DNA from: Prorocentrum cordatum | Lineage: Eukaryota > Sar > Dinophyceae > Prorocentrales > Prorocentraceae | Reading direction: 5' to 3' | DNA: 64,000 nucleotides | Assembly: GCA_963575745.1 (NCBI GenBank) | Contig: CAUYUJ010019945.1 | Location: 62,001-126,000, forward strand | In this document: positions 43,800 to 53,862 of the stretch, one piece after another | Position numbering within the stretch: the first letter of the stretch is position 1 | Layout of the letters: every line of letters begins with the position of its first letter | The notes under the pieces: model-generated | Told to the model about the DNA's origin: nothing | The model's database searches: none | What the model saw: only the letters and a program-made list of their open reading frames with translations | Made by a program: the position numbers and the translations under genes

Positions 43800-43966
43800 C
43801 CTCCTCCTTTTCCTCCTCCTTTTCCTCCTCCTCCTCCTCCTCCGCCTCCTCCTCCGCCCCCTCCTCCTCCGCCCCTCCGCCTCCGCCTCCGCCTCCGCTT
43901 CCGCCTCCTCCGCCTCCTCCTCCTCCTCCTCCTCCTCCTCCTCCTCCTCGTCCTCCTCCTCCTGCA
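43800..43966 (+). repeat. (CCT)n microsatellite with TTT and CCG interruptions
   Basis: About 165 bp of CCT, with TCCGCC variation in the middle. Confidence 0.93.
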
Positions 43967-44415
43967 GCTCAGCCCCACCATCTCACCACCTTGGTTTGGG
44001 GATGCGCCCCTCGAAGCCCGACCGGAACAGCCCGTGCCCCCATCCATGGGGAGCGAGGCGGCCAGCGGGGCTCAGGCCACGCCAGCGGGGAAAGGGATCT
44101 GCGAAGCGATGCTCACCAGCCGCTCCACAGGGCCCCTACAGCGGCCGCGGCCTTCGCACTGCTTTACCGCGCGGCGCCCCCCTTCGCCGGAGCCTCCTCC
44201 TCGGCGGCGCCCGGAGGGGGGTGGCGCGCGGGGGGCGACGTCTTCGAAGAGGGCGGGGGCCGCTTCTCAGAGGGCGGGGGCCTTCTTCGGACGGGGCTGA
44301 TTCGGACGAGGATGAATCCGTTCCAGAGCGTGCCGGAACGCTCTCGGAGCGTCTCGGAACGCTCCGAGATGGTGGCGGCGTCCGCTCCATCCTCCAGAGC
44401 CGCCGGATCGCAGAG
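43967..44415. other. GC-rich, no recognised gene
   Basis: Contains short CTTCTCAGAGGGCGGGGGCC and CGGAACGCTC-type repeats (44240-44370). Open frames reflect base composition. Confidence 0.4.
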
Positions 44416-44419
44416 ATAG

Positions 44420-44754
44420 GGGGCCACATGCGAACCCTACCCCTACCCCCCACGATTTCTGAGGGGGAGGGTGGGGTTCACTTCGTCCGGGAGCTCTCGA
44501 GCGAAGTGAACCCCACCCTCCCCCTCAGAAATCGTGGGGGGTAGGGGTACTCCAGATTTCGTAATAAAGGGAGGGGGGTCTCATTTCGGGGGGGGGTCTC
44601 TTCCAGGCTATCTTGGAGGGCCTGGGGGGTCTGGGGACGATGTGTTGGAGGCTTCTCCCACGGGGGAGGTCTGAAATGGCTTGTCTTGGAGGGTCCAGAC
44701 CCCCTCCCTTTTATTACGAAACCTGGGGTAGGGTTCGCATGTGGCCCTTTAAGA
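44420..44754. mobile_element. Nested foldback element
   Basis: The outer arms GGGCCACATGCGAACCCTA (44420) and TAGGGTTCGCATGTGGCCC (44736) enclose an inner hairpin whose arms (about 44440-44490 and 44497-44548) are nearly perfect complements across ATTTCTGAGGGGGAGGGTGG and AAGTGAACCCCACCCTCCCC, turning around GAGCTCTCGAG. A third pair, TTTCGTAATAAAGGGAGGG and CCCTCCCTTTTATTACGAAA, lies between. This resembles a foldback transposon built by serial inverted insertions. Confidence 0.82.
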
Positions 44755-44974
44755 GATGCTCGACCTGTCCTCGCCCAGCGTCCTCCTCGCCCTGGCGTCG
44801 CCTCACTCCTCGGCGGGGCCCGGCGGCCTCCAGGAGGCCTGCCCGGAAGCCAAGGAGGCCTAACTGAGGGGCCGCCTGCGCGCCCCGGGGGCCCAGGCCG
44901 CCCAGGAGAGGCCCGGGCAGGGGGGGCGCAGCGCCGAGGCATCGGCGATGCGGCTCGATGTGGAGCCGTCCTCC

Positions 44975-45150
44975 CCCTACCCCTCCCCCCCTCCTCCCCC
45001 TCCCCTCCTCCTCCCCCTCCCCCTCCTCGTTGTCCTCCTCGTCGTCCTCCTCGTCGTCGTCCTCCATCTCCACCTCCTCCTCCTCCTTCCTATCCTCCTC
45101 CTCCTCCTCCTCCTCCTCCTCCTCCTCCTCCTCCTCCTCCTTCTCCCTGA
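44975..45150 (+). repeat. (CCT)n microsatellite with CGTCCTCCTCGTC segment
   Basis: CCT tract of about 175 bp with CGT variation near 45030-45065. Confidence 0.93.
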
Positions 45151-45229
45151 GCCTCGCTTCGCCGGCATCGACGATGCACCGACGATGCATCGACGACACA
45201 TGGGCGAAACATCGGCCACTCGGGTTAGG

Positions 45230-45416
45230 TTGATCCCATCGTACTCAAGGGCTGCATCCCAAGAATATGTTCGAGCACCCAGAGGAGTATCGAAACGGTG
45301 TCGAACGAGTATCGCCTCCCAGGGCCCGACACGTGAAAACCCTCCAATGTCGGTATTCCTTTGGTGCTCGAAATTCGTTCTGGTGATCAAGGCTCAAGTA
45401 GGTTGGAACATCGTAA
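45230..45416 (+). repeat. Dispersed repeat, inverse copy at 51455-51640
   Basis: Blocks such as CATCGTACTCAAGG, GGGCCCGACACGTGAAAACC, GGTGCTCGAAATTCG and GGTTGGAACATC appear in complementary order at the 51.5-kb locus. No coding function seen. Confidence 0.82.
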
Positions 45417-45589
45417 CATTAAACGTCGATGCATCCCCACATATGCCTATGCCTCCCTGTCGTTGCCCCTGAAGCCCCTTGGGCCCCCCATGGGCCTTGT
45501 GAGGGGCTCTCTGGAGGCTTTGGGTGCCTCCTCGGAAGTCCTGGGGACACCCTGGGCCAGTAGGAGATCCATTACAGAATTGACTTACC

Positions 45590-45905
45590 CTGGAATTGAA
45601 ATGTTCGTCGGATCTGCCAAACAAAATACGTCGAACGCTCATGGGTCTACGAGCCTCCTTCAAACTGTCCCTCGATCTGACGAGAAACTTCCTTGCTGGG
45701 GCCAACTCAATTCTGCAGTCGACCCCCTGCTCGAAGCACTCGACCTGGGAGGCCTCCACTCCTCGGCAACGCTCGGACATGTGCATCTTTTCTCTGCGAG
45801 GACCCTCGAGGAGCACCCTGGGCCACCCTGCGAAGAAACACGCGCACGGAATCGCAGCACGCACTGGGAATGGACGCCTGAGCGGTAGCAAGGCTCGCGC
45901 CGCCC
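45590..45905 (+). pseudogene. LINE-F: small 3' fragment related to LINE-C ORF2
   Basis: At the DNA level, CGCTCGGACATGTGCAT, GCGAGGACCCTCGAGGAGCA and GAAACACGCGCACGGAATCG align with 35090-35175 of LINE-C. At the protein level RGPSRSTLGHPAKK matches RGPSRSILDHLAKK. Only about 300 bp is recognisable; a CCT tract follows 80 bp downstream. Confidence 0.7.
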
Positions 45906-45924
45906 GCCCTCGTGGGCGCGCCTC

Positions 45925-46200
45925 GCCCCTGCCATGCTGGGCCTGTTTTCCACCACCACCACCATAAGTTGAAGGGGGAGGGGGTCCTCCTCCTCCACCT
46001 CCTCCTCCTCGTCCTCCTCCTCCTCCTCGTCCTCCTCCTCCTCGTCCTCCTCCTCGTCGTCCTCCTGGTCCTCCTCCTCCTCCTCGTCCTCCTCCAACTC
46101 CTCGTCCTCCTCCTCCTCGACCTCCTCCTTACCCCCTCCAGCTTGTGGTGGTGGTGGTGGTGGAAACCAGGCCCATCATGCCATGCCCGGCCGCGCGCAG
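45925..46200. repeat. Foldback with (CCT)n loop
   Basis: The left arm ATGCTGGGCCTGTTTTCCACC plus ACCACCACC and the right arm GGTGGTGGTGGTGGAAACCA plus GGCCCATCATG are complementary and enclose about 150 bp of CCT (45983-46130). Confidence 0.78.
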
Positions 46201-46699
46201 ACCCCGCGCACCGGAGGCCCCGCTCCGCCGCCCCCGCTCGGGGCGGCAGGCGCGGGGCGGCCGGCTGCGCGGCGGCCCAGCGCGGAGGGATGTGCTTCTT
46301 CTCGCCACCTTGTCCCAGTGCTGGGTTAGGGGGCACGATGGGGACCTCCATGGTCTGGGCTGCCCATCCTCGATGCTGCTCGCTACCGTCGAAGTCGATC
46401 TCGGTGTTGCGGATGAGTACAAAAGCTCTCCGATGCGAATGCAGAGGGCATGTACTGCTGAGCTAGGTCGAGCCTTGGCTTTCCGCTGCAATGCCGATGC
46501 GCAGCCTCATCTCCGACAGTTAACTGGATCTTGGCCAGTCCTTCGGCGACCTTCTGCTCAACTCGTATGGAATGTCACTCCCCAGGTAGGTCGGGTCCAG
46601 GTGTGTTCATTTCGATCTCGGGGCATGGCGCAATGACTCTCTTGGGCATACTGAATCCACCAGTCCTGAGCCTAGCCCGCTTGCCCGAGCGTGGTGCTG

Positions 46700-47330
46700 C
46701 CCATGTCCTTTCTTGATCCCACGGTAGCTCGACGAGATTACGTAGGTCAGGATTGTTGAGACAACAATAAATGAGCTGATACCCTCCTGGAACTGCCTTC
46801 GCTGGGCCTGTCTAACCTGCACGTAGGACGACTTGGAGCCCAGACTGCTGCATCTCAGGAATGGTACTGTTCCAGCCTCCGACCATCACGAATGGTCGTC
46901 CTTGGACCTTGAGATAGTTGCCAGCTTCCTCCAGGAATTTGAAGTTGGACCCTGATATCCCCAGGTGCGGTGCCAACTGCACAGCAACAAAAAAGGTATC
47001 GACCTTCCGCATACGCATCGTAGTGGCACACAATTGGCAAATCTGTAGCTCGGTCATTCTCTTGGAAGTCTGTATGAGCTTTGTCATATGAAGGTGGGTC
47101 CCTATGAACATGACAACCGTGGCTTGTTGCAGTAGTCGATCGCCCTGTCGCTTCAGGAAGTGGTGTTCGAGAAGTAAATATCGAAAATGCAGGAGCCGCC
47201 TTCGTCTGAGGTATCGCCGCCCATTCTGTCAGTGCAACCACCAGAAATAGGTAGGGGTCACCTCCACTTCTCGCCCCTCCTGTAATTGCGATACCTCTGA
47301 AACGTACATCTCACCCCTGTTGGGAATGGT
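46700..47330 (-). pseudogene. LINE-D endonuclease fragment
   Basis: The frame MFIGTHLHMTKL...DTFFVAVQLAPHLG...GRPFVMVGGWNS resembles the middle of an APE-like endonuclease, where GDWN is expected; here the Asp is Gly (GGC). After a stop near 46812, LIYCCLNNPDL in another frame recalls the IDYF motif. The 5' side is also frameshifted. Not functional as it stands. Confidence 0.65.
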
Positions 47331-47439
47331 TCCATCCGAACTGCCAGCGCAAACACCACCAATTCTAGGGTGAGCCATGTCCTGTGGGGCCGCTGGCTCT
47401 GCTGGCCTTGCTTGGCATGGCGGAATGGACCCCCCCTTC

Positions 47440-48170
47440 AGCTCCTGAGCAGGGCCTGGGGGGAGGGCGGCCTTAGGGTGCTCGCCGAGCTCCTCCCCCA
47501 CCGCCCCCCCGCGGCAGCGGATCCCGCCCCCGCTGCCAGAGGCAGCGGCGCGATCCCCGCCCCTCGCGCCGACAGCAGCCCCCAAAACTGGGGCCCGCGG
47601 CACTCGGAGGGCCCACGGACCTCGCGATTGCCACTTCCTCCATGCCGTCGGAGCCCGTCCACGCGACCCCTCCAGTGGCGGCTCGCCCCCCCACGCCTCG
47701 CGCCAGCGGCAACCCCTGGGCAGCGGTTCGCGACGCTCCGCGGGCCTACGGGCCTCGCGACGGCCTCCTGCTTCAGGGCGTCGGCGGGCTCCCCGTTGAA
47801 GACGTCCAGGGGCCCTTGTGGCGACGTTGCGTCAGGTAGCCGCACTGGCACACCAGGATTTTGCGATGTAACGCCCGTGGCGACTGAGCCTGGTAGCCGC
47901 GATGGCCCACCAGGACTTTGCACACCGACGCCAGGGGGCCCAGGCACAAGCACCCCCACGAGCTGGCCAGTGCTTGTGCCATGGTACTTCTGGGATGCCG
48001 AACCCGATGCCCTCGAACCAACCTGGGTCCTCGGAGATGTCGCCCACGCAGGTGTCGGATCCCTACATCTCCATGTGGCGTCGTCTGCCGTGCCTCCAAT
48101 GAGACTCGCACCGTGAAGAGTCCACGGGGTCATCACCTTCTCAGGCTCGGTGAGTGAGCGCCAAGACGCT
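47440..48170 (-). other. LINE-D spacer between ORF1 and endonuclease
   Basis: A low-confidence open frame rich in Gly, Pro, Ser and Thr. It corresponds in position to the acidic N-terminal region of LINE-A ORF2 but shows no recognisable motif. Confidence 0.35.
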
Positions 48171-48257
48171 CCTGTCCCCGTAGGTGTCGAAACTGAAGCT
48201 CGCGACAGGGAACAGGTTCCACTCCTCGTGGTCTCGTAGTCCTGGGGCAACCAATGG

Positions 48258-49449
48258 TTACCCCCTTGTTTTGCCTGCAGGAGAACGGCTGCGATCTTCC
48301 TCCCGCTTGAGTCTGCCCATGCCAGACTTGATGAATTGTTCGCGACGTTGGGCATCACCATCATGATCATCTGGAGTACCAATCGGAGCATGGCCGCCTT
48401 CCATGGTAGCATCTGCCGCTGGTCCTGCCGCCGCTGGAGCCGAAGTGGCAGCGTCTTCAGCCTTGGGGGTTCTTCTGCTGCTGCCAGCGCAGAGGAGGTG
48501 ACCTGGCCCGCTCCCGCCGCTGGTGCCGTGGGTCCCAGGGCTGAGACAGGTTCCCCCAAGGTGGCCTTGTATTGCCCAACGCCCTCCAAGAGCTGCTTCT
48601 TCCTCTCCTCGACCCCCGCAGACTTGGCGAGGCCTTCGGCGAACGTGGTGAGCAGCTCCTGGATCTTGGCGTCCATCCCTTGAAGAGCTGCCTGGACTTG
48701 CGACGTCGGGCTGCCCACCAAGGCCTTGGCTGCATCCGCTTTGGCCTTGTCAAGTTGTGCTTTTGTCTCCTTCACTTGCGCCTGGGTCTCACCCACCGCC
48801 TGCAGGGCCCTCCTGGCAGCTTCGACCTGGCGTTCCTCCTTCCTGTGAAGTTCGACAAGCTTGTGCTGGAGCGCCTGGACCGACCGCGGGACCTCGACCC
48901 CATCTGGGAGGCTTTGTCCAGCTGCCTTGAGCCTCCTGGCGTGCGCAAGCTTGTTCCGTTGGCCCTGGGTGAGACGCCCCGAGAGTAACTGGAACGAGCT
49001 GTCGTCCAGGGGCAACCATTGAGCCGTCTCTTCATCCGAAAGGGGCTGCGGATCATGCCAACTTTGATTCCCATGCCAACCTTGCTGGAGCCTGCCACCT
49101 GACAGCGAACCTTTCTGGACCCAGGGCGAGCGGAAGAACTTGCGCGGGGCCTGCTGGGGCCTCGCGCTTGGGTTGGGTCCTGTCCACTGAGCTGCTTATC
49201 ATTCGGGTTGCAGGCTCCACACCCATAGCCATTGTTCCACATACTGCACGTTCGGCAACCCCACCCTGGCATCGCCTGGGAGAGAAGCACGGCAACGATG
49301 GGGCCGCTACCCCAATACAGTACCGAACTGAAAGATGATGAGGTGTGTCGTATACCCTGGCGGGCGAACGCCAGAAACTGTTGGGGCCGCGAACTCCCCA
49401 CGCCGAAGCTCAAAGCCTCGAGCACACCGCTACGGACTTGAGCCAACAT
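48258..49449 (-). pseudogene. LINE-D ORF1, frameshifted
   Basis: Reading from an ATG inside the leader relic (49449): MLAQVRSGVLEALSFGVG, continuing in frame to a zinc ribbon WGCRTCSMWNNGYGCGAC (about 49260-49200). A shift near 49100 moves to the frame with DPQPLSDEETAQWLPLDDS and a strong coiled coil (QALQHKLVELHRKEERQVEA and following, about 48960-48580). A second shift near 48450 gives DDHDGDAQRREQFIKSGM and a basic SRSPAGKTRG end before TAA at 48260-48258. The domain order matches the ORF1 of LINE-A and LINE-B. Confidence 0.75.
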
Positions 49450-49458
49450 GGCTACGGA
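49438..49458 (-). other. Spliced-leader relic at the 5' end of LINE-D (one mismatch)
   Basis: The minus strand reads CCGTAGCCATGTTGGCTCAA and then G: 20 of 21 bases match DinoSL, the difference being T to G, which creates an ATG. It is followed at once by TCCGTAGCGG, possibly the decayed start of an older leader. Confidence 0.85.
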
Positions 49459-49461
49459 TCT

Positions 49462-49500
49462 CCTCCTCCTCCTCCTCCTCCTCCTCCTCCTCCTCCTCCC
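49462..49500 (+). repeat. (CCT)n at the 5' flank of LINE-D
   Basis: Thirteen CCT units on the plus strand, that is (AGG)n in the sense of LINE-D. Confidence 0.93.
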
Positions 49501-49702
49501 GCTGCTCGCCCTCCCTGCGAAGGGGGGTGATCTCCCCGTGGTCAGCGCCTCCCTCGGGCGCTCGCTCTGGGACCCTTCTGGGGGGGCACGCGCTCCGCTT
49601 GCGTCGCTGCTGCGGCGGTTGTCTGCCGACCTGAGCCGAACTTGATTCGAGCTTCTGGGGACCTGCCTGGGGGCCCCCTCACGGATGTCAGAGAAGGAAA
49701 TA

Positions 49703-49894
49703 GGGGAACGAACAATGACATAAACATAACAATTCGGAGGTCCGCGCGGATTTCTCGGATCGGCGCTGGACATCCTCCCTGGCGAGCGGAGCGCGCCAGG
49801 GGCGGCACCGGAGGTGCCGCCAGGGCTCCATCGCCGATCCGAGAAATCCGCGCGGACCTCCGAGTTGTTATGTTTCTATCATTGTGCGTTCCCC
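49703..49894. mobile_element. MITE, GGGGAAC-TIR family, best-preserved copy
   Basis: GGGGAACGAACAATGACATA at the left, with its inverse ending CGTTCCCC at the right. Arms of about 65 bp including TCGGAGGTCCGCGCGGATTT and CTCGGATCGGCGCTGG are almost perfectly paired. The centre contains GCGAGCGGAGCGCGC and the palindrome GGCGGCACCGGAGGTGCCGCC in two pieces. Confidence 0.9.
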
Positions 49895-50084
49895 CAGGAA
49901 AAAGGACCCGATACCAGTACACTTCGGCCGTCTTCCCTTTTTGTCGGCCTCCTGGGAGGCCCTTGTCGCCACCGCTGGATACGTTTCGAAGTTATGGTCC
50001 GAACACATCCGAGGAGAGGTCAGGGGAGTAGCGGTGTCGGTAGCTTTTGGTTTCCACATCCGTGGGGCCACCTGACCGATCTGT

Positions 50085-50165
50085 TCAATTCCAGCTCGAC
50101 TCTGGTCCGACTCTGGCTCGACGCTGGCTCGACTCAAGTTCGACTCAAGTTCGGCTCAGGTTGAC
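50085..50165 (+). repeat. Short tandem repeat, CTCGACTCTGG type
   Basis: Seven or so copies of an 11-12 bp unit (GCTCGACTCTGG, GTCCGACTCTGG, TTCGACTCAAG). Confidence 0.75.
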
Positions 50166-50169
50166 GGCC

Positions 50170-50685
50170 TTCGACGCAGCATCGTCGCATGAGTGGAGCG
50201 AGTGACTACAGGAGAATGTCCCCAGAACGAGCGTCTAGCCTCCCTTTCGGTCTGTCGGGGTCTCCCGTGGACCCGCTCTGATTCTGCACACCTGCCACCT
50301 CTTACGTAGAGTGCCCATTTTGCCCAGCCTGCGCTCGTGCGCGCATAATTGGGGGACGGGAGGGAAGGAACAGGACCAGGAGCAGGAGGAGAAGGACTTC
50401 GAGCGAACAGTTGACCGCCTTTGTTCGCACTCGGCGGCTACTCGGTGCCACGCTGTGGGGCTTTCGGCTTGCTGATCGCACTGTCAGGACAGCGCGGCAA
50501 TGAGGCCTGGACATGTGGAAGTTTTTGTGCATGACCCCCCTCTCCCGAGACAAAGAACACCCCGCCAAGCAGAAAGTATCGGCTGAGGGTGGGGATGAGT
50601 CTGGGATAGCGCACGCACACGACCCACTCACTCACGAGCCGTTCGCCGTCCGATACGTGGGTCTGAAACGTTGCACTGGCTGAGT
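50170..50685. other. No recognised gene; weak minus-strand frame
   Basis: A minus-strand frame (50692-50438) begins near the purine tract and reads plausible mixed protein (ATFQTHVSDGERLVSEWVV), but matches no family I recognise. Confidence 0.25.
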
Positions 50686-50689
50686 TCAG

Positions 50690-50743
50690 CAAGAGGAGGA
50701 GGAGGAGGAGGAGGAGGAGGAGGAGGAGGAGGAGGAGGAGGAG

Positions 50744-50774
<31 letters not shown>

Positions 50775-50835
50775 GAGGAGGAGGAGGAAGAGGGAGGAGG
50801 AGGAGCAGGAGGAGCAGGAGGAGGAGGAGGAGGAT
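50690..50835 (+). repeat. (AGG)n microsatellite
   Basis: About 145 bp of GGA/AGG with AAG and GAGCA variation at the right end. Confidence 0.95.
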
Positions 50836-51034
50836 CGTTTTGTTAGCAGACCTCTGCTGAGCAGTGCTCGAACACTCATCATCTCGCTGCGGCTCTGGGC
50901 GTCCTGCTCCACGGGAGGCCTCTCCCGATGTCTGCATTCGGCTGCTGCCACCGAACTGCCTTGAAGTCCCCGCGTGCTGCGGTCGGGAACTGTTGGACAA
51001 CGTGTCGCCCCGGCGGCCCTGGCGACGCGACATT

Positions 51035-51198
51035 CAGGAGGGGAAAAAACACAGACACAATTAATCGTCGATTCCTCTGAAAAAATTGGAAACTATGGGA
51101 AGTGGGGGGAAGACAAAAACCCAGAACATATGGGAAAATATGGGGGATATGTTTATTTGTGTGTATTTACTTGTGTGTCCTGGGGCCCCTTCAGACAT
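51035..51198 (+). repeat. Dispersed repeat, copy 2 (copy 1 at 31603-31778)
   Basis: CAGGAGGGGAAAAAACACAG through CAGAACATATGGGAAAATAT to GGGGCCCCTTCA matches copy 1 in order. The GT run of copy 1 is shorter here. Confidence 0.8.
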
Positions 51199-51454
51199 GC
51201 CTTGCGAGCGCATGGCGCTCCGCTCCGCTCCGCGGGGCAGGAGGCAGGGGAAGGCTCGGGGCGTGGTCGCTGGGGGGCCAGGACGCGGACAGCGTGTCGC
51301 ACCGAAGCGTGGTGGGTCAGAGCTGGCGCAGCGACACGCTGTCCAAAAGTTCCCGACTGTTTCTGGTCGAGGTTTCATTTGCCCGCGTTTCCAAGCGGGT
51401 GTCACTCGTCGGCAAGCTTACGCCAAGCTCCCCCCTCTAGGGCGCATACATGTA

Positions 51455-51640
51455 TGATGTTCCAACCGACTTCAGCCTTGACCATCAGAAATAATTTCGA
51501 GCACCAGGAAAGTACCAACACTGGAAGGTTTTCACGTGTCGGGCCCCTGGGAGGCGATAATCGTTCGACATTGTTTCCATACTGTTCTGGGTGCTCGAAA
51601 TTACTTTTGGGATGTGGTCCTTGAGTACGATGGGGGGCAA
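51455..51640 (-). repeat. Dispersed repeat, inverse copy of 45230-45416
   Basis: Complement of the 45-kb copy from GATGTTCCAACC at the left to TTGAGTACGATGG at the right. Confidence 0.82.
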
Positions 51641-51869
51641 CATAAAGTTGGTGCAAAAACATCTGGGAATATCCCCCCTGGCCACCACGCAGTGGCGGGT
51701 GTGCGGTGCCCCCTCCCCAGCCTGTAGCCTCTCCGTGGGCCGCTGGAGCCGCGCATGCATGGCAGAGCCTGCGGGGAACGCTACTCGGTGGCAGGGGTTC
51801 TAGAGCCATTTTGCGGCTTCCGGAGACCCGGAAACCGGCAAAAGCGTGTTCATCCCTTGGGGGCGCATT

Positions 51870-51985
51870 TCTTTACTTCCGCCGCCCTTTCGCCGCCCTT
51901 CCGCCGGCGGAGGCGGCCTCGTTTTACTTCCGCCGGCCTTCCGCCGCCCTTCCGCCGCCCTCCGCGGCGGAAGAGACGACAGCTT
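51870..51985 (+). repeat. CTTCCGCCGCC repeat
   Basis: About eight irregular copies of CCTTCCGCCG, with a CCGCCGGCGGAGGCGG palindrome in the middle. Confidence 0.75.
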
Positions 51986-52131
51986 CTTCCGTCCTCGAAG
52001 GCAAGGCCCTTCCGGGAATGCCACACTGCAGCACGAGCTCGCTCGACCACGAGCTCGGCCCAGGCGAACCGACCAGGAGGTCTTGTCCCCCTCCTTCTGC
52101 AAGGAGGAAAGACTGGTCTTTTCTGTAAGAT

Positions 52132-52330
52132 CGGTTTTTTGAAGGCAGATCTGCCTTCAAAAGAACGGTTTTTTGAAGGCAGATCTGCCTTCAAAAAACC
52201 GTTCTTACAGAGTAGACCAGTCCTTCCTCTTTGAAGGCAGATCTGCCTTCAAAAAACCGTTCTTACAGAGTAGACCAGTCTTTCCTCTTTGAAGGCAGAT
52301 CTGCCTTCAAAAAACCGTTCTTACAGCGTG
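52132..52330. repeat. Palindromic repeat cluster centred on GAAGGCAGATCTGCCTTC
   Basis: Four copies of the palindrome TTTGAAGGCAGATCTGCCTT plus CAAA lie within 200 bp. The second sits in a perfect 46-bp palindrome (52161-52206, centre between 52183 and 52184). The third and fourth are part of a direct repeat of about 68 bp that also holds CCGTTCTTACAGAGTAGACC. Strong cruciform or hairpin potential; no gene. Confidence 0.9.
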
Positions 52331-52349
52331 CTCGGGCCTCTCTGCAGAG

Positions 52350-52691
52350 GTGGCACTTCCGGCCACGGCCTGTGGCGTGACCTTTGGGCCTGGCTGCCCG
52401 GACTGCTGCCGGGACAGCGGCGGCGGACGCTCCACCGGGGCTCCTGGCCGTGGCGCCCCCAGTCAGAACACATTCTCGGACACCGATGGCATTCTCGGAA
52501 ACCGGAACATGTACATTACCAGTGGCGGGCTGTTTTTCAGCCCCAGGGCTTTTCTGAGGGTCGGGGACGACGTCGGGGTGGTGTGGTGTATACTTTTCGT
52601 CCCCGTCTTCCGGGGGGAAGACAGCGGAGAATTTATACACCAGGGTCCCGTAGACACCAGGATCCGCTTTCCTGTGCGAGATTCAGTGTGA
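52350..52691 (+). CDS. Unclassified small open frame
   Basis: 113 codons, with the segment SDTDGILGNRNMYITSGG and RVGDDVGVVWCILFVPVF, which has mixed composition unlike the GC-driven frames nearby. No family is recognised; a vague resemblance to beta-sandwich proteins such as SPRY is not enough to name it. It may be a gene fragment. Confidence 0.2.
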   Translation: MALPATACGVTFGPGCPDCCRDSGGGRSTGAPGRGAPSQNTFSDTDGILGNRNMYITSGGLFFSPRAFLRVGDDVGVVWCILFVPVFRGEDSGEFIHQGPVDTRIRFPVRDSV

Positions 52692-52699
52692 GGCCGGGC

Positions 52700-53740
52700 A
52701 AAGGCGTCGGTGTATAGAGTTCGGCTCCTTACATTCGAGCACAGCGCCTCGTCGTCTCTTGACCTGGGCGGCCCTCTGCTCGACGGCCTGCGTGCTGGCC
52801 GCCTGGTCAGGGTGTGTCCGGACACGGCCTGCGGCCTCTTCGGCCCGCCGGTCCGCGGCCGCTGCGTCTCCGCCGTGATCCCTGGCGACAACTCGGGCGT
52901 CGTCGGCGTGGCTTCAACCTCGCGAGAAGCAGCGGGGCGCCTCTGAAGAGCGGCCGCTGCTCTCCTCCGGAGGACCCTTGTTCGCTACAGCATGAAGGAG
53001 GCCGCCAGCTTCTATAGCCTCGAGGGAGATGAATCCACGAGCTGGCGCAGGAGGGCCACGGGGTCAGCTCGGCTGCCAGACTGGCCGGGTCCGGGAAGGC
53101 TCCCTCGCAGCCCTTCGGGGCTCTCCTTGCACTCCGGGCGGCGGCGCCTGCGCCCTGGACTCCGTCAGGGCGCCCTGCCGCTTCAGTCGCACCTGCTTCT
53201 CGTGGACGACAAGCACGCGCGTATCCACGGCCTCCTGGGCGGGGCCCCTGGGCCGCGACCCCGTGGGCACGGGGCGCGCTTGTTCGCAGATGTGCCCCGC
53301 GCGGAGCGTGCGCGTGCGGCCGCGCCGTCTCCGCGGGGCCGCGCCCCGGAATCCGGGCCGCGGGCACACGGATCTTCGAGTGTTGCTAGAAGGACCCCTG
53401 GCCCAGGGTGCCCCCAGGATTCTCGGGGTGGCCCAGACGGCCTCCAGGGCACCCCTCACGAGGCCCAGAAGGCCCCACATGGGCTCCAAGAGGGAGCAGA
53501 GAGCTGGGGGCACCTTGGGCCAGGGGCACTTCTGGCAATGCCCGAGGATGTGTCCGCCGCCTGTGGCACGGCGTCCTGCTGGTTGGATCGCACCCGCTCT
53601 CCTCCAGCTCTGCCAGCATCCGGTGCTCTGACGGTGCGGGGCCCCCCGCTTGCGCCTCGGCGTCGCAGAGGCCAACCCGCAACGGGCGGCCTTCGGCCGC
53701 TGTGAGCTGCCTGTAGACGAGCGCGCTCCACTACTCGTAA
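52700..53740. other. GC-rich region, no recognised gene
   Basis: Long overlapping frames on both strands reflect base composition. 53390-53500 carries the CCAGGAGGCC-type minisatellite. Confidence 0.35.
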
Positions 53741-53862
53741 AGTAACTGTACTTGCAAATGGCCTGGATCCCCCGCGGGGAATCCGTTCCCTCTCAGCAGC
53801 CCGACTGCCCTCGCAGAGTAACTACTCGCAAATGGCCTGGATCCCCCGCGGGGAATCTACGA
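53741..53862 (+). repeat. Direct repeat of about 40 bp
   Basis: GCAAATGGCCTGGATCCCCC followed by GCGGGGAATC occurs at about 53755 and 53829, each preceded by an AGTAACT block. Each copy contains the near-palindrome GATCCCCCGCGGGGAATC. Confidence 0.85.

Larger units (their letters stand above)
46300..49458 (-). mobile_element. LINE-D: leader-capped LINE lacking its RT
   Basis: On the minus strand, in order: spliced-leader relic, zinc ribbon, coiled coil, ORF1 stop, endonuclease fragment. No RT is found before the foldback at 45925-46200, so the 3' half is missing. Several frameshifts are present. The 5' flank on the sense strand is (GGA)n. Confidence 0.78.

Noticed and set aside
51808-51820. 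GAGCCATTTTGCGG as a leader relic
   Set aside because: Only 10 bases match, with no matching flanks and no gene directly downstream.
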